A DNA stretch of 64,000 bases from Lachnospiraceae bacterium (GCA_016290615.1 JAEEUS010000007.1:1-64000), one strand, 5' to 3'. Positions 1-9,335 are shown, numbered from the stretch's first letter. Numbers and translations are program-made. Notes: generated by a model not told the origin, from the sequence alone.

Positions 1-54
1 AGCGGTGAGGTTGAAGCGATAGATTACGAGACAACCGAGGAAGACACAGAATAA
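1..54 (+). CDS. C-terminal end of an upstream gene (partial)
   Basis: An open frame enters from the left edge and ends at TAA 52-54. Its last 17 residues are acidic (ending ETTEEDTE), typical of a disordered tail. The product cannot be identified from this fragment. A hairpin follows at once, which supports this being a real gene end. Confidence 0.5.
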   Translation, partial: SGEVEAIDYETTEEDTE

Positions 55-63
55 AAACAATTC

Positions 64-90
64 TTAAGCCGGTTTTATAAGCCGGCTTAA
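64..90 (+). terminator. Perfect 9-bp hairpin between the partial gene and dgt
   Basis: TTAAGCCGG (64-72) and CCGGCTTAA (82-90) are exact reverse complements around a 9-base loop. The sequence after the stem is AT-rich but has no long T run, so this may be a weak terminator or an operon-internal stabilising hairpin. The dgt start lies 18 bases downstream. Confidence 0.5.
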
Positions 91-108
91 AATTTAGGGT
101 ATATAAGT

Positions 109-1521
109 ATGAACTGGAATCAGCTATTATGTCCTGAAAGGATAAGATCTATAACAAAGAGCACAACAAACAGAGATTTACGTACAGAGTTTGAAAAGGA
201 TTATCACAGGATAATCGGAAGTGCTGCATTTCGCAGACTTCAGGATAAGACTCAGGTCTTTCCTCTTGATAAGAGTGATTTTATAAGGACCAGGCTTACA
301 CATTCGCTTGAAGTGAGCTCATTTGCAAAGTCACTTGGTCAGAATGTAGGAGAAAAGATCATATCAGGCAATCTTGATCCTAATTTCGGATTAAGACAAA
401 AAGAGGATATCTGCGCAATACTGCAGTGTGCGGGACTTATCCATGATATCGGCAATCCTCCTTTCGGACATTTCGGAGAAACTGCAATACAGGACTGGTT
501 TAAATCAAACCTTAAAAAGCTTACATTTAAAGGAAAACCTATAGAAGATCTGTTAAATGAACAGATGAAACAGGATTTCTATAATTTTGAGGGAAACACG
601 CAGGCTTTGCGTGTTGTCAGCAAGCTGCATTTTCTGGTTGATGAGCATGGAATGAACCTGACAAAAGCTCTTCTTGCAACAATAATAAAATATCCCGGAT
701 CATCTCTTGAAATCGATAAAAAAAGTGGTAATATTAAGACGAAAAAAATGGGATATCTTTATGCTGAAAAGGATTTATTTGAAGATATCGAGCAGAGCAC
801 AGGAACAAACAAAGCCAGACATCCGCTCACATATCTGCTGGAAGCTGCAGATGATATTGCTTACAAAACAGCAGATATGGAGGATTCCATCAAGAAAAAC
901 TGTATTACCTATTCTCAGCTTTTAGACGAGCTTAAAGCATCTGACAGCTACAGAAACGAAACAGGCGTATACAGAAAACTGGTGGACGTACTTGAGCATA
1001 AATATGAAAAGGCAATAGATAAGGGTATAGAAAAACCTGATGTCTATGCTGTTCAGAACTGGGTAGTAAGTATTCAGGGACAGATGCTCTTTTGTGCCAG
1101 TGACAGTTTTATAGAGCATTATGATGAGATAATGAACGGGACTTACCAGTATGATCTTTTTCACGGTACACCGGAAGAAGAGATCATGGAAAGACTCGGT
1201 GATATAGAATTCAGATATTCATTTACATCAATGCCTATCTATAAACTTGAGGTGGCAGCCGATACGATTTTCAATTTCCTTTTAGACCGATTTGTAAAAG
1301 CCGTTATCAATTATGATACCGATGAAAAGCAAAGCGTTGTCGGAAAGCGAATAGTCGCGCTCATATCGGATGATTACAGAAGAATATATGAGATATTCTC
1401 AAAAGACAAAAGTGAAGAAGAAAAATTGTATTTAAGACTGTTGCTTGCAACTGATTATATCTGCGGGATGACTGATTCATTTGCCAAGGATCTGTATCAG
1501 GAACTTAACGGTATCAGTTAA
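109..1521 (+). CDS. dgt: dGTPase-like HD-domain triphosphohydrolase
   Basis: 470 aa, cytoplasmic. The N-terminal region has the dGTPase-family block around R66-L-T-H-S and the metal-binding HD pair (H112-D113) in the motif GLIHDIGNPPFGHFGE. Family members hydrolyse dGTP (some act on other dNTPs) to deoxynucleoside and tripolyphosphate, shaping dNTP pools. Length is normal for the family. It starts 18 bases after a hairpin and is followed 17 bases later by the antiporter gene, so it is probably the first gene of the operon to 7025. The HD assignment is firm; substrate specificity is inferred. Confidence 0.9.
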   Translation: MNWNQLLCPERIRSITKSTTNRDLRTEFEKDYHRIIGSAAFRRLQDKTQVFPLDKSDFIRTRLTHSLEVSSFAKSLGQNVGEKIISGNLDPNFGLRQKEDICAILQCAGLIHDIGNPPFGHFGETAIQDWFKSNLKKLTFKGKPIEDLLNEQMKQDFYNFEGNTQALRVVSKLHFLVDEHGMNLTKALLATIIKYPGSSLEIDKKSGNIKTKKMGYLYAEKDLFEDIEQSTGTNKARHPLTYLLEAADDIAYKTADMEDSIKKNCITYSQLLDELKASDSYRNETGVYRKLVDVLEHKYEKAIDKGIEKPDVYAVQNWVVSIQGQMLFCASDSFIEHYDEIMNGTYQYDLFHGTPEEEIMERLGDIEFRYSFTSMPIYKLEVAADTIFNFLLDRFVKAVINYDTDEKQSVVGKRIVALISDDYRRIYEIFSKDKSEEEKLYLRLLLATDYICGMTDSFAKDLYQELNGIS

Positions 1522-1538
1522 AAAGAGGTGAAAATATC

Positions 1539-2762
1539 ATGGAATCATATCTTATATTGAGGGATCTGGCGATAATCGTCATTGCCGCCAAGTTCTTCGG
1601 TATTGTTGCGCGCAAATGCAAGGCACCGCAGGTTGTAGGCGAGATAATCGCGGGACTTCTGATAGGACCCTGTTTTTTGAATCTTGTGGTTCAGTCAGAT
1701 TTTCTGTCAAAGATGGCTGAGATCGGCGTAATACTCTTAATGTTCTCAGCTGGACTGGAAACAGATCTTAAAGAGATGAGAAAAACCGGACTTGCCGCAT
1801 TTTTAGTAGCACTTGCAGGAGTCTTTGTAGCACTTGCGGGAGGAGCGATCTTCTATTTATGCTACTACGGATGGGACGGTTTCGGAACAGAGCATTTCTA
1901 CAAGGCTGTATTTATCGGATGCATCATGACTGCAACGAGTGTTAGTATTACAGTTCAGTCACTTAAGGAACTTGGAAAGCTTAAGGGAAAAGTCGGAACG
2001 ACCATAATAAGTGCGGCTATTATAGATGATGTTATTGGTATCATAGTCCTTACATTTGTCATCGGATTCAAGAATCCAGAATCAAAACCCTTAACAGTCG
2101 TTATCTCGACAGTGCTCTTCTTTGTATTTGCCGTGATTGTCGGTTTTGCATCATACAAAGTATTCAAATGGTTTGATAATCGTTATCCGCATACAAGAAG
2201 AATACCGATCGCAGGACTTGCTTTCTGTTTTGCCATGGCATATATAGCCGAGAAGTATTTCGGAATAGCAGATATCACCGGTGCATATCTTGCAGGTATA
2301 ATACTCTGTTCAATACAGGATTCGGAATATATAGCAGAAAAGATGGATATCAATTCATATATGCTTTTCGGACCGATATTCTTTGCAAGTATCGGACTTA
2401 AGACAAATATCGAAAACATAAATCTTGATATCCTGCTGTTTTCAGTAGGTTTCGTGATCGTAGCTCTTTTGTGCAAGATAATAGGATGCGGTGCAGTTGC
2501 CAAATGCTGCAAGTTCAACTTTAACGACTCATTAAAGATAGGTGTCGGAATGATGACAAGAGGTGAAGTTGCTCTTATCGTATCCCAGAAGGGACTGTCG
2601 GTTGGACTTATGGAGCCGGTATACTTTACATCGGTCATCCTTTTGATAATAGTATCATCCATTTCAACTCCTATAATACTCAAGATATTGTATGGAAAAG
2701 ACGGAGAAAACAACAGAGACCACGCTGCATTCCTGTATAAGAAAGAACGTGACGATGACTAG
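1539..2762 (+). CDS. Kef/NapA-type cation:proton antiporter (CPA2)
   Basis: 407 aa and almost entirely hydrophobic, about 11-12 membrane segments. The N-terminal helix with APQVVGEIIAGLLIGP is a CPA2 hallmark, and the adjacent aspartates D163-D164 in AAIIDDVIGI match the ion-binding pair of NapA/Kef exchangers. There is no cytosolic TrkA-N/RCK domain after the membrane part, unlike KefB/KefC. It likely exchanges Na+ or K+ for protons. A good RBS (AAGAGGTG) precedes the ATG. Its last 8 bases overlap the start of the next gene, implying translational coupling. Confidence 0.88.
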   Translation: MESYLILRDLAIIVIAAKFFGIVARKCKAPQVVGEIIAGLLIGPCFLNLVVQSDFLSKMAEIGVILLMFSAGLETDLKEMRKTGLAAFLVALAGVFVALAGGAIFYLCYYGWDGFGTEHFYKAVFIGCIMTATSVSITVQSLKELGKLKGKVGTTIISAAIIDDVIGIIVLTFVIGFKNPESKPLTVVISTVLFFVFAVIVGFASYKVFKWFDNRYPHTRRIPIAGLAFCFAMAYIAEKYFGIADITGAYLAGIILCSIQDSEYIAEKMDINSYMLFGPIFFASIGLKTNIENINLDILLFSVGFVIVALLCKIIGCGAVAKCCKFNFNDSLKIGVGMMTRGEVALIVSQKGLSVGLMEPVYFTSVILLIIVSSISTPIILKILYGKDGENNRDHAAFLYKKERDDD

Positions 2763-3921
2763 AGAAGAAAATTATAATGACGAGAACGATCTTGTAAGAG
2801 AAAAAAGAAGAATTGCAAGAAAAAGAAGAAGAAACAGAATACTTGCTTTTTATATGATGTCGCTTTTACTGATAGTAGCGATCGCTTTTTGTACAATGCT
2901 CGCATATGAGAAAAAGCAGTTAAAAGATGAACTCAGTAAGATGACTGCTGAAAGAGACGGACTCATTGCAGATATGAACAGCAATTATATCACCAATGAG
3001 GAGGCAAGCAAACTTGTTGCAGATGCAGTGATAGAAGCGGAAAACGGAAAAAGCGATGAAGGTCGTCAGAAATTAAAGGAAGAGATCATCGCCATGTTTG
3101 AACAGGGCGACGGAGTGCTTACCGTTCTTGAAAATGTTTATGCCGAAAAGATAGTGGTCCCCGACAGTTCGGGATACTATTTCTTTGATGTTGACGAAAC
3201 TTTATCAAAGCATGGTCTGGATTTTGATAAGTTTGAATACCCCGTAGTTAATGAGGAAACCGGTGAATCTGAAGGTGAACTTCAGTATATAGATGATAAC
3301 TTCACTGTAAAAAAAGGTATAGATGTTTCAAAGTTCCAGGGCAAGATAGATTGGGCAAAGGTTAAAAAAGACGGCATAGAGTTTGCTCTCATAAGAGCCG
3401 GATACAGAGGTTATGAAACCGGAAAGATAGTAGAAGACGAGACCTTTGAGGATAATATCAAAGCCTGCAACGAGATCGGAATGGATGCGGGCGTGTACTT
3501 CTTTACCGAAGCCAAGTCTGTTGCTGAAGCTAGGGAAGAGGCGGAATTTGTCATAGATCTTTTGGAAGAATATGAAGCAACGCTTCAGCTTCCCATAGTA
3601 ATAGACGTGGAACAGTCCGCTAATCCCAACAAGAGCAGGACTAAGAATCTTACACCCGATGAAAGAACGGATATCGTCATAGCATTCTGTGAAAGAGTTA
3701 AACAAGCCGGTTATGAACCCATGATCTACGGCAACTTAAAGAGTCATATGCGTATGACAGATATCTATAAGCTCGAAGAGTATCCGAAGTGGTTTGCATA
3801 TTACAGGACACCGCTTCGCTATCCCTATAAATTCGATATATGGCAGTATACTGCAACCGGAAGCGTAAATGGCATCAAGGGAGATTGTGATATCAACCTG
3901 ATGTTTGTGAAAGAAGATTAA
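2755..3921 (+). CDS. Membrane-anchored GH25 muramidase (lysozyme)
   Basis: 388 aa. I chose ATG 2755, which overlaps the antiporter stop; an in-frame ATG at 2692 lies deep inside that gene and is unlikely. Layout: very basic N-terminus (RRIARKRRRNR), one membrane anchor at about 27-50, a coiled-coil/spacer region to about 185, then a GH25 domain to the end. Catalytic carboxylates are visible as D190 (KGIDVSKFQG) and D284/E286 (VIDVEQ). The family cleaves the MurNAc-GlcNAc bond of peptidoglycan. A type II membrane topology suggests housekeeping wall remodelling rather than a secreted toxin. The neighbouring feo gene starts 1 base after its stop. Confidence 0.9.
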   Translation: MTREENYNDENDLVREKRRIARKRRRNRILAFYMMSLLLIVAIAFCTMLAYEKKQLKDELSKMTAERDGLIADMNSNYITNEEASKLVADAVIEAENGKSDEGRQKLKEEIIAMFEQGDGVLTVLENVYAEKIVVPDSSGYYFFDVDETLSKHGLDFDKFEYPVVNEETGESEGELQYIDDNFTVKKGIDVSKFQGKIDWAKVKKDGIEFALIRAGYRGYETGKIVEDETFEDNIKACNEIGMDAGVYFFTEAKSVAEAREEAEFVIDLLEEYEATLQLPIVIDVEQSANPNKSRTKNLTPDERTDIVIAFCERVKQAGYEPMIYGNLKSHMRMTDIYKLEEYPKWFAYYRTPLRYPYKFDIWQYTATGSVNGIKGDCDINLMFVKED

Positions 3922-3922
3922 G

Positions 3923-6253
3923 ATGACACTTAAGGAATTAGGACTTTCAAAAAGTGCGATAATCAAAACAGTTGGCGGAGAAGGCGCTCTCAGACAGCAT
4001 TTTTTAGATATGGGCGTTATCCCCGGTACAGAGGTTACCGTCATAAGATTTGCTCCGATGGGAGATCCCATGGAGTTAAGGATTAGAGGCTATGAGCTTA
4101 CTCTAAGACTTGATGATGCCGATAAGATTGAAATCAGAGAATGTGAAAAGTCTTATGAAGGAAGCAAGGCAAAATCAAGAAGGAAAAAAGAGCATCCCGG
4201 TCTTGGTGAGGAAGGCAGATATCATTCAAAGGAAAATGAAAATCCACTGCCGGATGAAACGATACTCACATTTGCGCTAGTAGGCAATCAGAACTGCGGA
4301 AAGACAACTCTTTTCAACCAGCTGACCGGTTCAAACCAGCATGTCGGAAATTTCCCGGGAGTTACCGTTGACAGAAAAGACGGTCCGATAAGAAAACGCT
4401 ACAATACCAGCGTTACAGATCTTCCCGGTATCTATTCCATGAGTCCCTACAGCAGCGAGGAACTTGTATCGCGTAACTTTGTACTCGATGAAAAGCCTCT
4501 TGCCATCATAAATATTGTCGATGCCACAAATATCGAGAGAAATCTGTATCTCACCATGCAACTTTTGGAACTCAATATACCCATGGTAGTAGCTCTAAAT
4601 ATGATGGATGAGATGACTGCCAATTCAGGAGCAGTCTACATCAATGAGATGGAGGAGTTACTCGGAGTTCCCGTAGTTCCTATCAGCGCCGCCAAAAATG
4701 AAGGTGTTGACGAACTTGTTAAGCATGCGATCCATGTGGCTCACTATCAGGAAAGACCTTCAAAACAGGATTTCTGTGATGAAAACGACTATGGTGGAGC
4801 GGTTCACCGCTGCCTGCACGCAGTCATGCATCTGATAGAGGATCATGCAAATCAGGCTGATATACCGATAAGATTTGCGGCGAGCAAGCTTATTGAAGGT
4901 GATACTCTCATCCTTGACAGACTTAAACTTGATCAGAATGAAAAAGAAACCCTTGAGCATATAGTCCTTCAGATGGAAAAGGAAAGAGGACTCGACAGAA
5001 GCGCCGCGATAGCGGATATGAGATTCAGCTATATCAAAAAAGTATGTGATGAGGCGGTAACAAAACCAAAGGAAAGCAAGGAGCATGCAAGAAGCCAGAA
5101 TATAGACAGAGTTCTTTCGGGAAGATTTACTGCTATCCCGATGTTTATTCTTATCATGGCTGTCGTATTCTTCTTAACCTTTAATGTGATCGGTGCATTT
5201 TTACAGACGATCTTGGAGAACCTCATAGGCGGACTTCAGAATCTGACAGAGGCAGCATTTGATGCTCTGCAGATAAACAGCACGCTAAGAGGTCTTGTGA
5301 TAGACGGTATCTTTGAAGGAGTCGGAAGTGTTTTAAGCTTCCTTCCCATAATAGTGACTCTGTTTTTCTTTCTGTCCATACTTGAGGACAGCGGATATAT
5401 AGCAAGAGTTGCATTCTTCATGGATAAGCTTTTAAGAAAGATCGGTCTTTCCGGAAGAAGCATTGTTCCCATGCTAATAGGTTTTGGCTGTACCGTGCCT
5501 GCGGTAATGTCTACTAGGACTCTGCCCAGTGAAAGAGACAGAAAGATGACCATACTTCTGATACCTTTCATGAGCTGTTCCGCGAAGGTACCGATATATG
5601 CCTTTTTTGTAAGTGCCTTCTTCCCTGGCAGAGGCGGCCTTATAATGACCGGTCTGTATTTTCTGGGAATAATAATTGCGATAATCATTGCAATGATATA
5701 TAAAAGAACCATATTTAAGGGCGAGGCCGTTCCTTTTGTCATGGAGCTTCCAAACTACAGACTGCCGAGTGCTAAGAATGTAGTACAACTCCTTTGGGAA
5801 AAAGCCAAGGATTTTTTACAGAGAGCATTTTCCGTTATCCTTCTGGCAACCATCATAGTATGGTTTTTCAAGAGCTTTGATCCGTCTCTTAACTTTGTGA
5901 CCGATTCGCATCAGAGCATCATGGCGCATATTGCTGGTGCGATGGTTCCTATTATGAGACCTGTGGGATTAGGTGACTGGAGGATATGTACAGCTCTTAT
6001 CTCTGGATTCATGGCTAAGGAAAGTGTAGTTTCAATGCTTGAGATGCTCTTTGCTTCTGAAGGCGGAGTAGAGGCAGCACTTTCTACGACAACGGCAGCA
6101 GCCATACTGGTATTCAGTCTTCTGTATACACCCTGTGTTGCAGCTATTGCGGCTATAGGCAGGGAGCTTGGAAAAAAATGGGCGGCACTTACCGTTTTAT
6201 GGCAGTGTGCCATCGCATGGTTTGCCACATTGATACTTAATCTTTTAATTTAA
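3923..6253 (+). CDS. feoB: FeoA-FeoB fusion ferrous iron transporter
   Basis: 776 aa. Residues 1-75 form a FeoA SH3-like domain (LRQHFLDMGVIPGTEV). A charged linker of about 35 residues leads to a FeoB G domain with G1 GNQNCGKTT, the VGNFPGVTVD switch, G3 DLPG and G4 NMMD. The rest is the membrane permease with two gate repeats carrying cysteines (GFGCTVPAVMS and FMSCSAKVPIYA). FeoB imports Fe(II) across the cytoplasmic membrane; some Firmicutes carry this fused form. It starts 1 base after the muramidase stop. No GTTAG-type palindrome was found upstream of this operon, unlike the second feo operon at 11787. Confidence 0.95.
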   Translation: MTLKELGLSKSAIIKTVGGEGALRQHFLDMGVIPGTEVTVIRFAPMGDPMELRIRGYELTLRLDDADKIEIRECEKSYEGSKAKSRRKKEHPGLGEEGRYHSKENENPLPDETILTFALVGNQNCGKTTLFNQLTGSNQHVGNFPGVTVDRKDGPIRKRYNTSVTDLPGIYSMSPYSSEELVSRNFVLDEKPLAIINIVDATNIERNLYLTMQLLELNIPMVVALNMMDEMTANSGAVYINEMEELLGVPVVPISAAKNEGVDELVKHAIHVAHYQERPSKQDFCDENDYGGAVHRCLHAVMHLIEDHANQADIPIRFAASKLIEGDTLILDRLKLDQNEKETLEHIVLQMEKERGLDRSAAIADMRFSYIKKVCDEAVTKPKESKEHARSQNIDRVLSGRFTAIPMFILIMAVVFFLTFNVIGAFLQTILENLIGGLQNLTEAAFDALQINSTLRGLVIDGIFEGVGSVLSFLPIIVTLFFFLSILEDSGYIARVAFFMDKLLRKIGLSGRSIVPMLIGFGCTVPAVMSTRTLPSERDRKMTILLIPFMSCSAKVPIYAFFVSAFFPGRGGLIMTGLYFLGIIIAIIIAMIYKRTIFKGEAVPFVMELPNYRLPSAKNVVQLLWEKAKDFLQRAFSVILLATIIVWFFKSFDPSLNFVTDSHQSIMAHIAGAMVPIMRPVGLGDWRICTALISGFMAKESVVSMLEMLFASEGGVEAALSTTTAAAILVFSLLYTPCVAAIAAIGRELGKKWAALTVLWQCAIAWFATLILNLLI

Positions 6254-6257
6254 AAAT

Positions 6258-7025
6258 ATGAAAATATCAAAAGAAACACTCGAAACAATGAGAAAACAGA
6301 TATACCTGGACTGTAACGGCGATGAGGCAAGTGAGATCGCACCTGGTATATTCCTGGCACCGTCAAAGATACTGCCTGGAGCAAGGATCATAGATAAGAT
6401 GGATCCCTTTTTCCGTGTTGTCGTGCTGATGGGAAAAGCTTATATCATGGCAGATGAATCAATACTCGGCGGGTGCGAGGAACTGTTTAAGGACAGCAAA
6501 CCCGAGTGGTTCTTTAACTTCGACAATTTAAGACGCATAGACTATATAATGCATGAGTACGGAAGAGAGATAGTCAATACGCATATATATAATCTTCCGG
6601 CATCTGGAAGTGAGATGGAAGAGCCGTACGGTGACGAGATCTGGCTTGATGAAAAAGATATAGAGAATATGCGCGAAACAAACGAATGTCACAGGGCTCT
6701 GTGCTATTCTCCTACTCAGCCGGATGTGATCGCCGTTATGTTAAAAGACGGTGAGAAGATAAAAGGTATGGCAGGAGCAAGTCTTGACGGGAAATATGTA
6801 CGTCAGATAGGGATAGATGTAAAAAGCGGCTACGAGGGACAGGGGATCGGAGTTCATCTTGTAAAGCTTTTAAAACAAAAGCTCCTCGATCAGAAAACAC
6901 TGCCGTTTTACGGAACGAGTGAAAGTCACGCCGTATCCAGAACAATAGCAATAAGAGCAGGATTCATGCCTGCATTCAGTGAATTCTTCGTGGCACCGAC
7001 AAAAGATATTTTTAAACCGTCCTGA
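6258..7025 (+). CDS. GNAT-family N-acetyltransferase with an N-terminal extension
   Basis: 255 aa. The C-terminal half is a GNAT fold: the acetyl-CoA pyrophosphate loop is SGYEGQGIGVHLV (the Q-x-x-G type) and a final strand ends in the typical ...IRAGFMPAFSEFFV. The N-terminal 120 residues resemble no domain I can name and may set substrate choice. It begins 4 bases after feoB, so it is the last gene of the dgt-antiporter-muramidase-feo operon. Substrate unknown. Confidence 0.8.
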   Translation: MKISKETLETMRKQIYLDCNGDEASEIAPGIFLAPSKILPGARIIDKMDPFFRVVVLMGKAYIMADESILGGCEELFKDSKPEWFFNFDNLRRIDYIMHEYGREIVNTHIYNLPASGSEMEEPYGDEIWLDEKDIENMRETNECHRALCYSPTQPDVIAVMLKDGEKIKGMAGASLDGKYVRQIGIDVKSGYEGQGIGVHLVKLLKQKLLDQKTLPFYGTSESHAVSRTIAIRAGFMPAFSEFFVAPTKDIFKPS

Positions 7026-7044
7026 AAAAAGGGCGGTTTTTGTT
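7016..7044 (+). terminator. Rho-independent terminator
   Basis: ACCGTCC pairs with GGGCGGT (one G:T wobble) around a short A-rich loop and is followed by TTTTTGTTT. It overlaps the stop codon of the GNAT gene and closes the first operon. Confidence 0.85.
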
Positions 7045-7122
7045 TATAATGAATTATGGCAAAAAAAGTCGAGAATATAAAAAAGGCTTTAGTTTATTAT
7101 AGGCTCACAAGGAGATGAGCAG

Positions 7123-8001
7123 ATGGACGAACAAAAGAAAGCGGTACGCCTGATGCAGGATTATATTAACGAACATATCTATGAAGATATTTCGATCGAG
7201 GATCTTGCTAAGGCTGCATCATTTTCACCATGGTATTCGAGAAAACTGTTTATCAAGCATCTGGGGATGACACCGGCGGTGTATGTAAGGCGCCTGAAAC
7301 TGTCAAAGTCAGCCCTGAGGCTTCGTGATGAAGACTGTCAGATACTTGATATAGCCATGGAGATGGGATTTGGAAGTGTTGACGGATATCAGCGTGCATT
7401 CAGACGTGAATTCGGCTGCAATCCCAAGGAATTTTCAACAAGTCCCATACCGGTCTGGCTCTTTACTCCTAATCTTATCATTGATAAAGAAAGGAAAGTG
7501 AGCAATATGAGTGAAATAAGAAATGTATTTATCCAGGTGATAAAAAAGCCTGAAAGAAAAGTCATCATAAAAAGAGGGATCAAAGCAGACGAGTACTTCA
7601 GTTACTGTAACGAAGTAGGATGTGATGTCTGGGGGCTTTTAAAGAGTATAAAGTCAATAAGCGGAGAACCTGTATGCTTATGGCTGCCTAAAGATATGAG
7701 AAAGCCCGTAACAAACGAGTATGTTCAGGGTGTGGAAGTAGAGCCTGACTATGACGGTATAGTGCCAGAAGGCTTTGAGATCATAGATCTTCCTTCAGCA
7801 GAATTCTTGTTATTCAGAGGCGAGCCCTTTGATCAGGAAGACTTTGAGAGAGCTATCACAGAGATATGGGATGCTGAAAAGAAGTATGATCCTGCATTCA
7901 TAGGTTATGAATGGGATGACAGGAATCCGAGAATACAGCTTGAACCCATCGGAGAAAGAGGATATATCGAGCTTGTACCGGTTAAAAAAGTAACCGCTTG
8001 A
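7123..8001 (+). CDS. AraC-family regulator with GyrI-like effector domain
   Basis: 292 aa. Residues 1-105 hold two helix-turn-helix motifs of the AraC/XylS type (ISIEDLAKAASFSPWYSRKLF and ILDIAMEMGFGSVDGYQRAFR region). From about 130 to 290 is a GyrI/Rob-like small-molecule binding domain. This is the Rob/TipA-style arrangement used to sense drugs or metabolites. RBS AAGGAGATG is strong. It lies alone after a terminator; the TetR promoter overlaps its stop codon. Confidence 0.88.
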   Translation: MDEQKKAVRLMQDYINEHIYEDISIEDLAKAASFSPWYSRKLFIKHLGMTPAVYVRRLKLSKSALRLRDEDCQILDIAMEMGFGSVDGYQRAFRREFGCNPKEFSTSPIPVWLFTPNLIIDKERKVSNMSEIRNVFIQVIKKPERKVIIKRGIKADEYFSYCNEVGCDVWGLLKSIKSISGEPVCLWLPKDMRKPVTNEYVQGVEVEPDYDGIVPEGFEIIDLPSAEFLLFRGEPFDQEDFERAITEIWDAEKKYDPAFIGYEWDDRNPRIQLEPIGERGYIELVPVKKVTA

Positions 8002-8058
8002 CACGTGAATATTTAAGTGATAATATTCATGGTGAAGATTTGATATTAAATATTCACG
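7998..8058 (+). promoter_or_regulatory. Autoregulated promoter of the TetR gene with paired operators
   Basis: TTGACA (7998-8003) and TAATAT (8021-8026) are separated by exactly 17 bases. The spacer begins with CGTGAATATTTA (8004-8015), whose exact reverse complement TAAATATTCACG recurs at 8047-8058. A further related half-site, TAATATTCAT, is at 8021-8030. Repressor bound here would cover both the spacer and the transcription start. The -35 overlaps the stop of the AraC gene. Confidence 0.85.
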
Positions 8059-8071
8059 AAAGGATATTATC

Positions 8072-8659
8072 ATGGCAGGTGGTTTTACTGAAGAACAGAG
8101 AAATATCATAAGGGCCGAACTGATCGCATCAGGATATGAACTGAGCGTTAAGTGCGGCATTAAGAAGATGACCGTAGCCATGGTGGCAAATGCTGCCAAA
8201 GTTGCGGTCGGTTCTTTTTATAACTTCTTTGATTCAAAAGAGAGCTTTGTTATCGCTCTCATGGAGGAATATGAGAAAAATGCAATGAAACAGATGTCAG
8301 AGCATTTTTTGAATGACGGTACAATTACTCTAAAAGAATTCTTAAGTATATACAGGGAGAATTATAAGCCCGAAAACAACTTTCTTTTGCAGATCGGATT
8401 AAATGACTGGGTCTGGTTTAAGTCTCATTTAAAAGACAGTGTTTATCTTAATAAGACGAGTGAACTTGAAAAATATGAATTCATGTTTACAAAGATTAAG
8501 GGGATAAGACAGGATGCAGACCCGGGTGTAGTTGTCAATTTCATCAAATCAATCTATGCCATGTATCAGAACAGAGACACATTATTTGAGGAATCTCTTC
8601 AGACAAATGTAGATCTGATATTTGATTCCATTTACAGATATTTAAAGGAGGAGTGTTAA
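8072..8659 (+). CDS. TetR-family transcriptional regulator
   Basis: 195 aa. The N-terminal 55 residues are a TetR helix-turn-helix (MTVAMVANAAKVAVGSFYNFF, ending in the usual Y-x-F-F-x-S-K-E). The rest is a helical ligand-binding domain. It sits 13 bases below an inverted repeat embedded in its own promoter, so autorepression is likely. The next gene, a small membrane protein, follows after 3 bases with an AAGGAGGAG RBS, making it the probable target. Confidence 0.9.
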   Translation: MAGGFTEEQRNIIRAELIASGYELSVKCGIKKMTVAMVANAAKVAVGSFYNFFDSKESFVIALMEEYEKNAMKQMSEHFLNDGTITLKEFLSIYRENYKPENNFLLQIGLNDWVWFKSHLKDSVYLNKTSELEKYEFMFTKIKGIRQDADPGVVVNFIKSIYAMYQNRDTLFEESLQTNVDLIFDSIYRYLKEEC

Positions 8660-8662
8660 ATT

Positions 8663-9157
8663 ATGCTTATACTTATGATCATATTTGAGGGTATTGTATT
8701 AAGTTTTATTGTACTTATTGCCTGCGTAGTCGGAATAGCCAATGGTCCCGTAGCTCTGGTTTCCTTATATGAAAGAGAGGTCTGGGACAGATGTATAGAA
8801 AATGGGCTGATTACTGAAACTGAAATAAAAAAGAATGCCAACCGATTTAAGCTATTCAGTATTCCCTTAATGCTTTTTGTGGTTCTGTTCTCAGTTTATG
8901 GAATAAACGGTGCAAGGTCATTTTGGGAAGGCTTTATCCAGATGACTGTAATTTTACTTATCGAAGGATTATTTGACCGTCTGTTCATCGACTGGTACTG
9001 GGTAGGAAAGACAAAAGCCTGGAACATAGAAGGAACAGATGACTTAAGACCTTATATATATGGAAAAACCCTTATCATTAAATGGGGCACCACTCTGGTT
9101 GGTTATCCTGTAATAGCTGCTATTATTGCCGGTGTAGTTACTCTGATCACGAAATAA
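8663..9157 (+). CDS. Small polytopic membrane protein, TetR-operon partner
   Basis: 164 aa with about four membrane segments (roughly 3-27, 60-80, 90-112, 138-162). It contains a conserved-looking centre, FDRLFIDWYWVGKTKAW. No named family recognised. The protein at 16197 has the same length, membrane layout and a similar centre (IYDMICFDYFLLMKFHFF), so they look like distant paralogues. It is co-transcribed with the TetR gene, which suggests an inducible membrane function such as export or stress adaptation. Confidence 0.65.
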   Translation: MLILMIIFEGIVLSFIVLIACVVGIANGPVALVSLYEREVWDRCIENGLITETEIKKNANRFKLFSIPLMLFVVLFSVYGINGARSFWEGFIQMTVILLIEGLFDRLFIDWYWVGKTKAWNIEGTDDLRPYIYGKTLIIKWGTTLVGYPVIAAIIAGVVTLITK

Positions 9158-9201
9158 TGTGTTATAATACATTCATAAATATGAAAATCAGGAGGTAACC
9201 A

Positions 9202-9320
9202 ATGAGAATGCGAGATAACTACTCGGTGCAGTTCTAATACTGGCAGCAGGTTGTACCGAGGGAAATAGAAATATATGTTGTCAGGAGACTGCACCTTTCA
9301 GGGAAACTTATTTGATTTAA
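9202..9320 (+). pseudogene. Possible remnant of a small lipoprotein gene
   Basis: An excellent RBS (AGGAGG, 9190-9195) precedes ATG 9202, but that frame closes after 11 codons. In another frame, 9219-9320 encodes a hydrophobic stretch ending in a lipobox (LGAVLILAAGC), then about 20 residues. A single frameshift would join start and signal peptide. A TATAAT box is present at 9163-9168. It is best read as a decayed small lipoprotein; a sequencing error or non-coding RNA is possible. Confidence 0.4.
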
Positions 9321-9335
9321 GAAAGGAAAGCAGTA

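Noticed and set aside
922-1164. Open frame on the - strand inside dgt (80 codons)
   Set aside because: Wholly inside a well-conserved gene and without RBS or family similarity; a shadow frame.
2183-2713. Long - strand open frame (176 codons) inside the antiporter gene
   Set aside because: Composition mirrors a membrane-protein gene in the opposite frame; no RBS.
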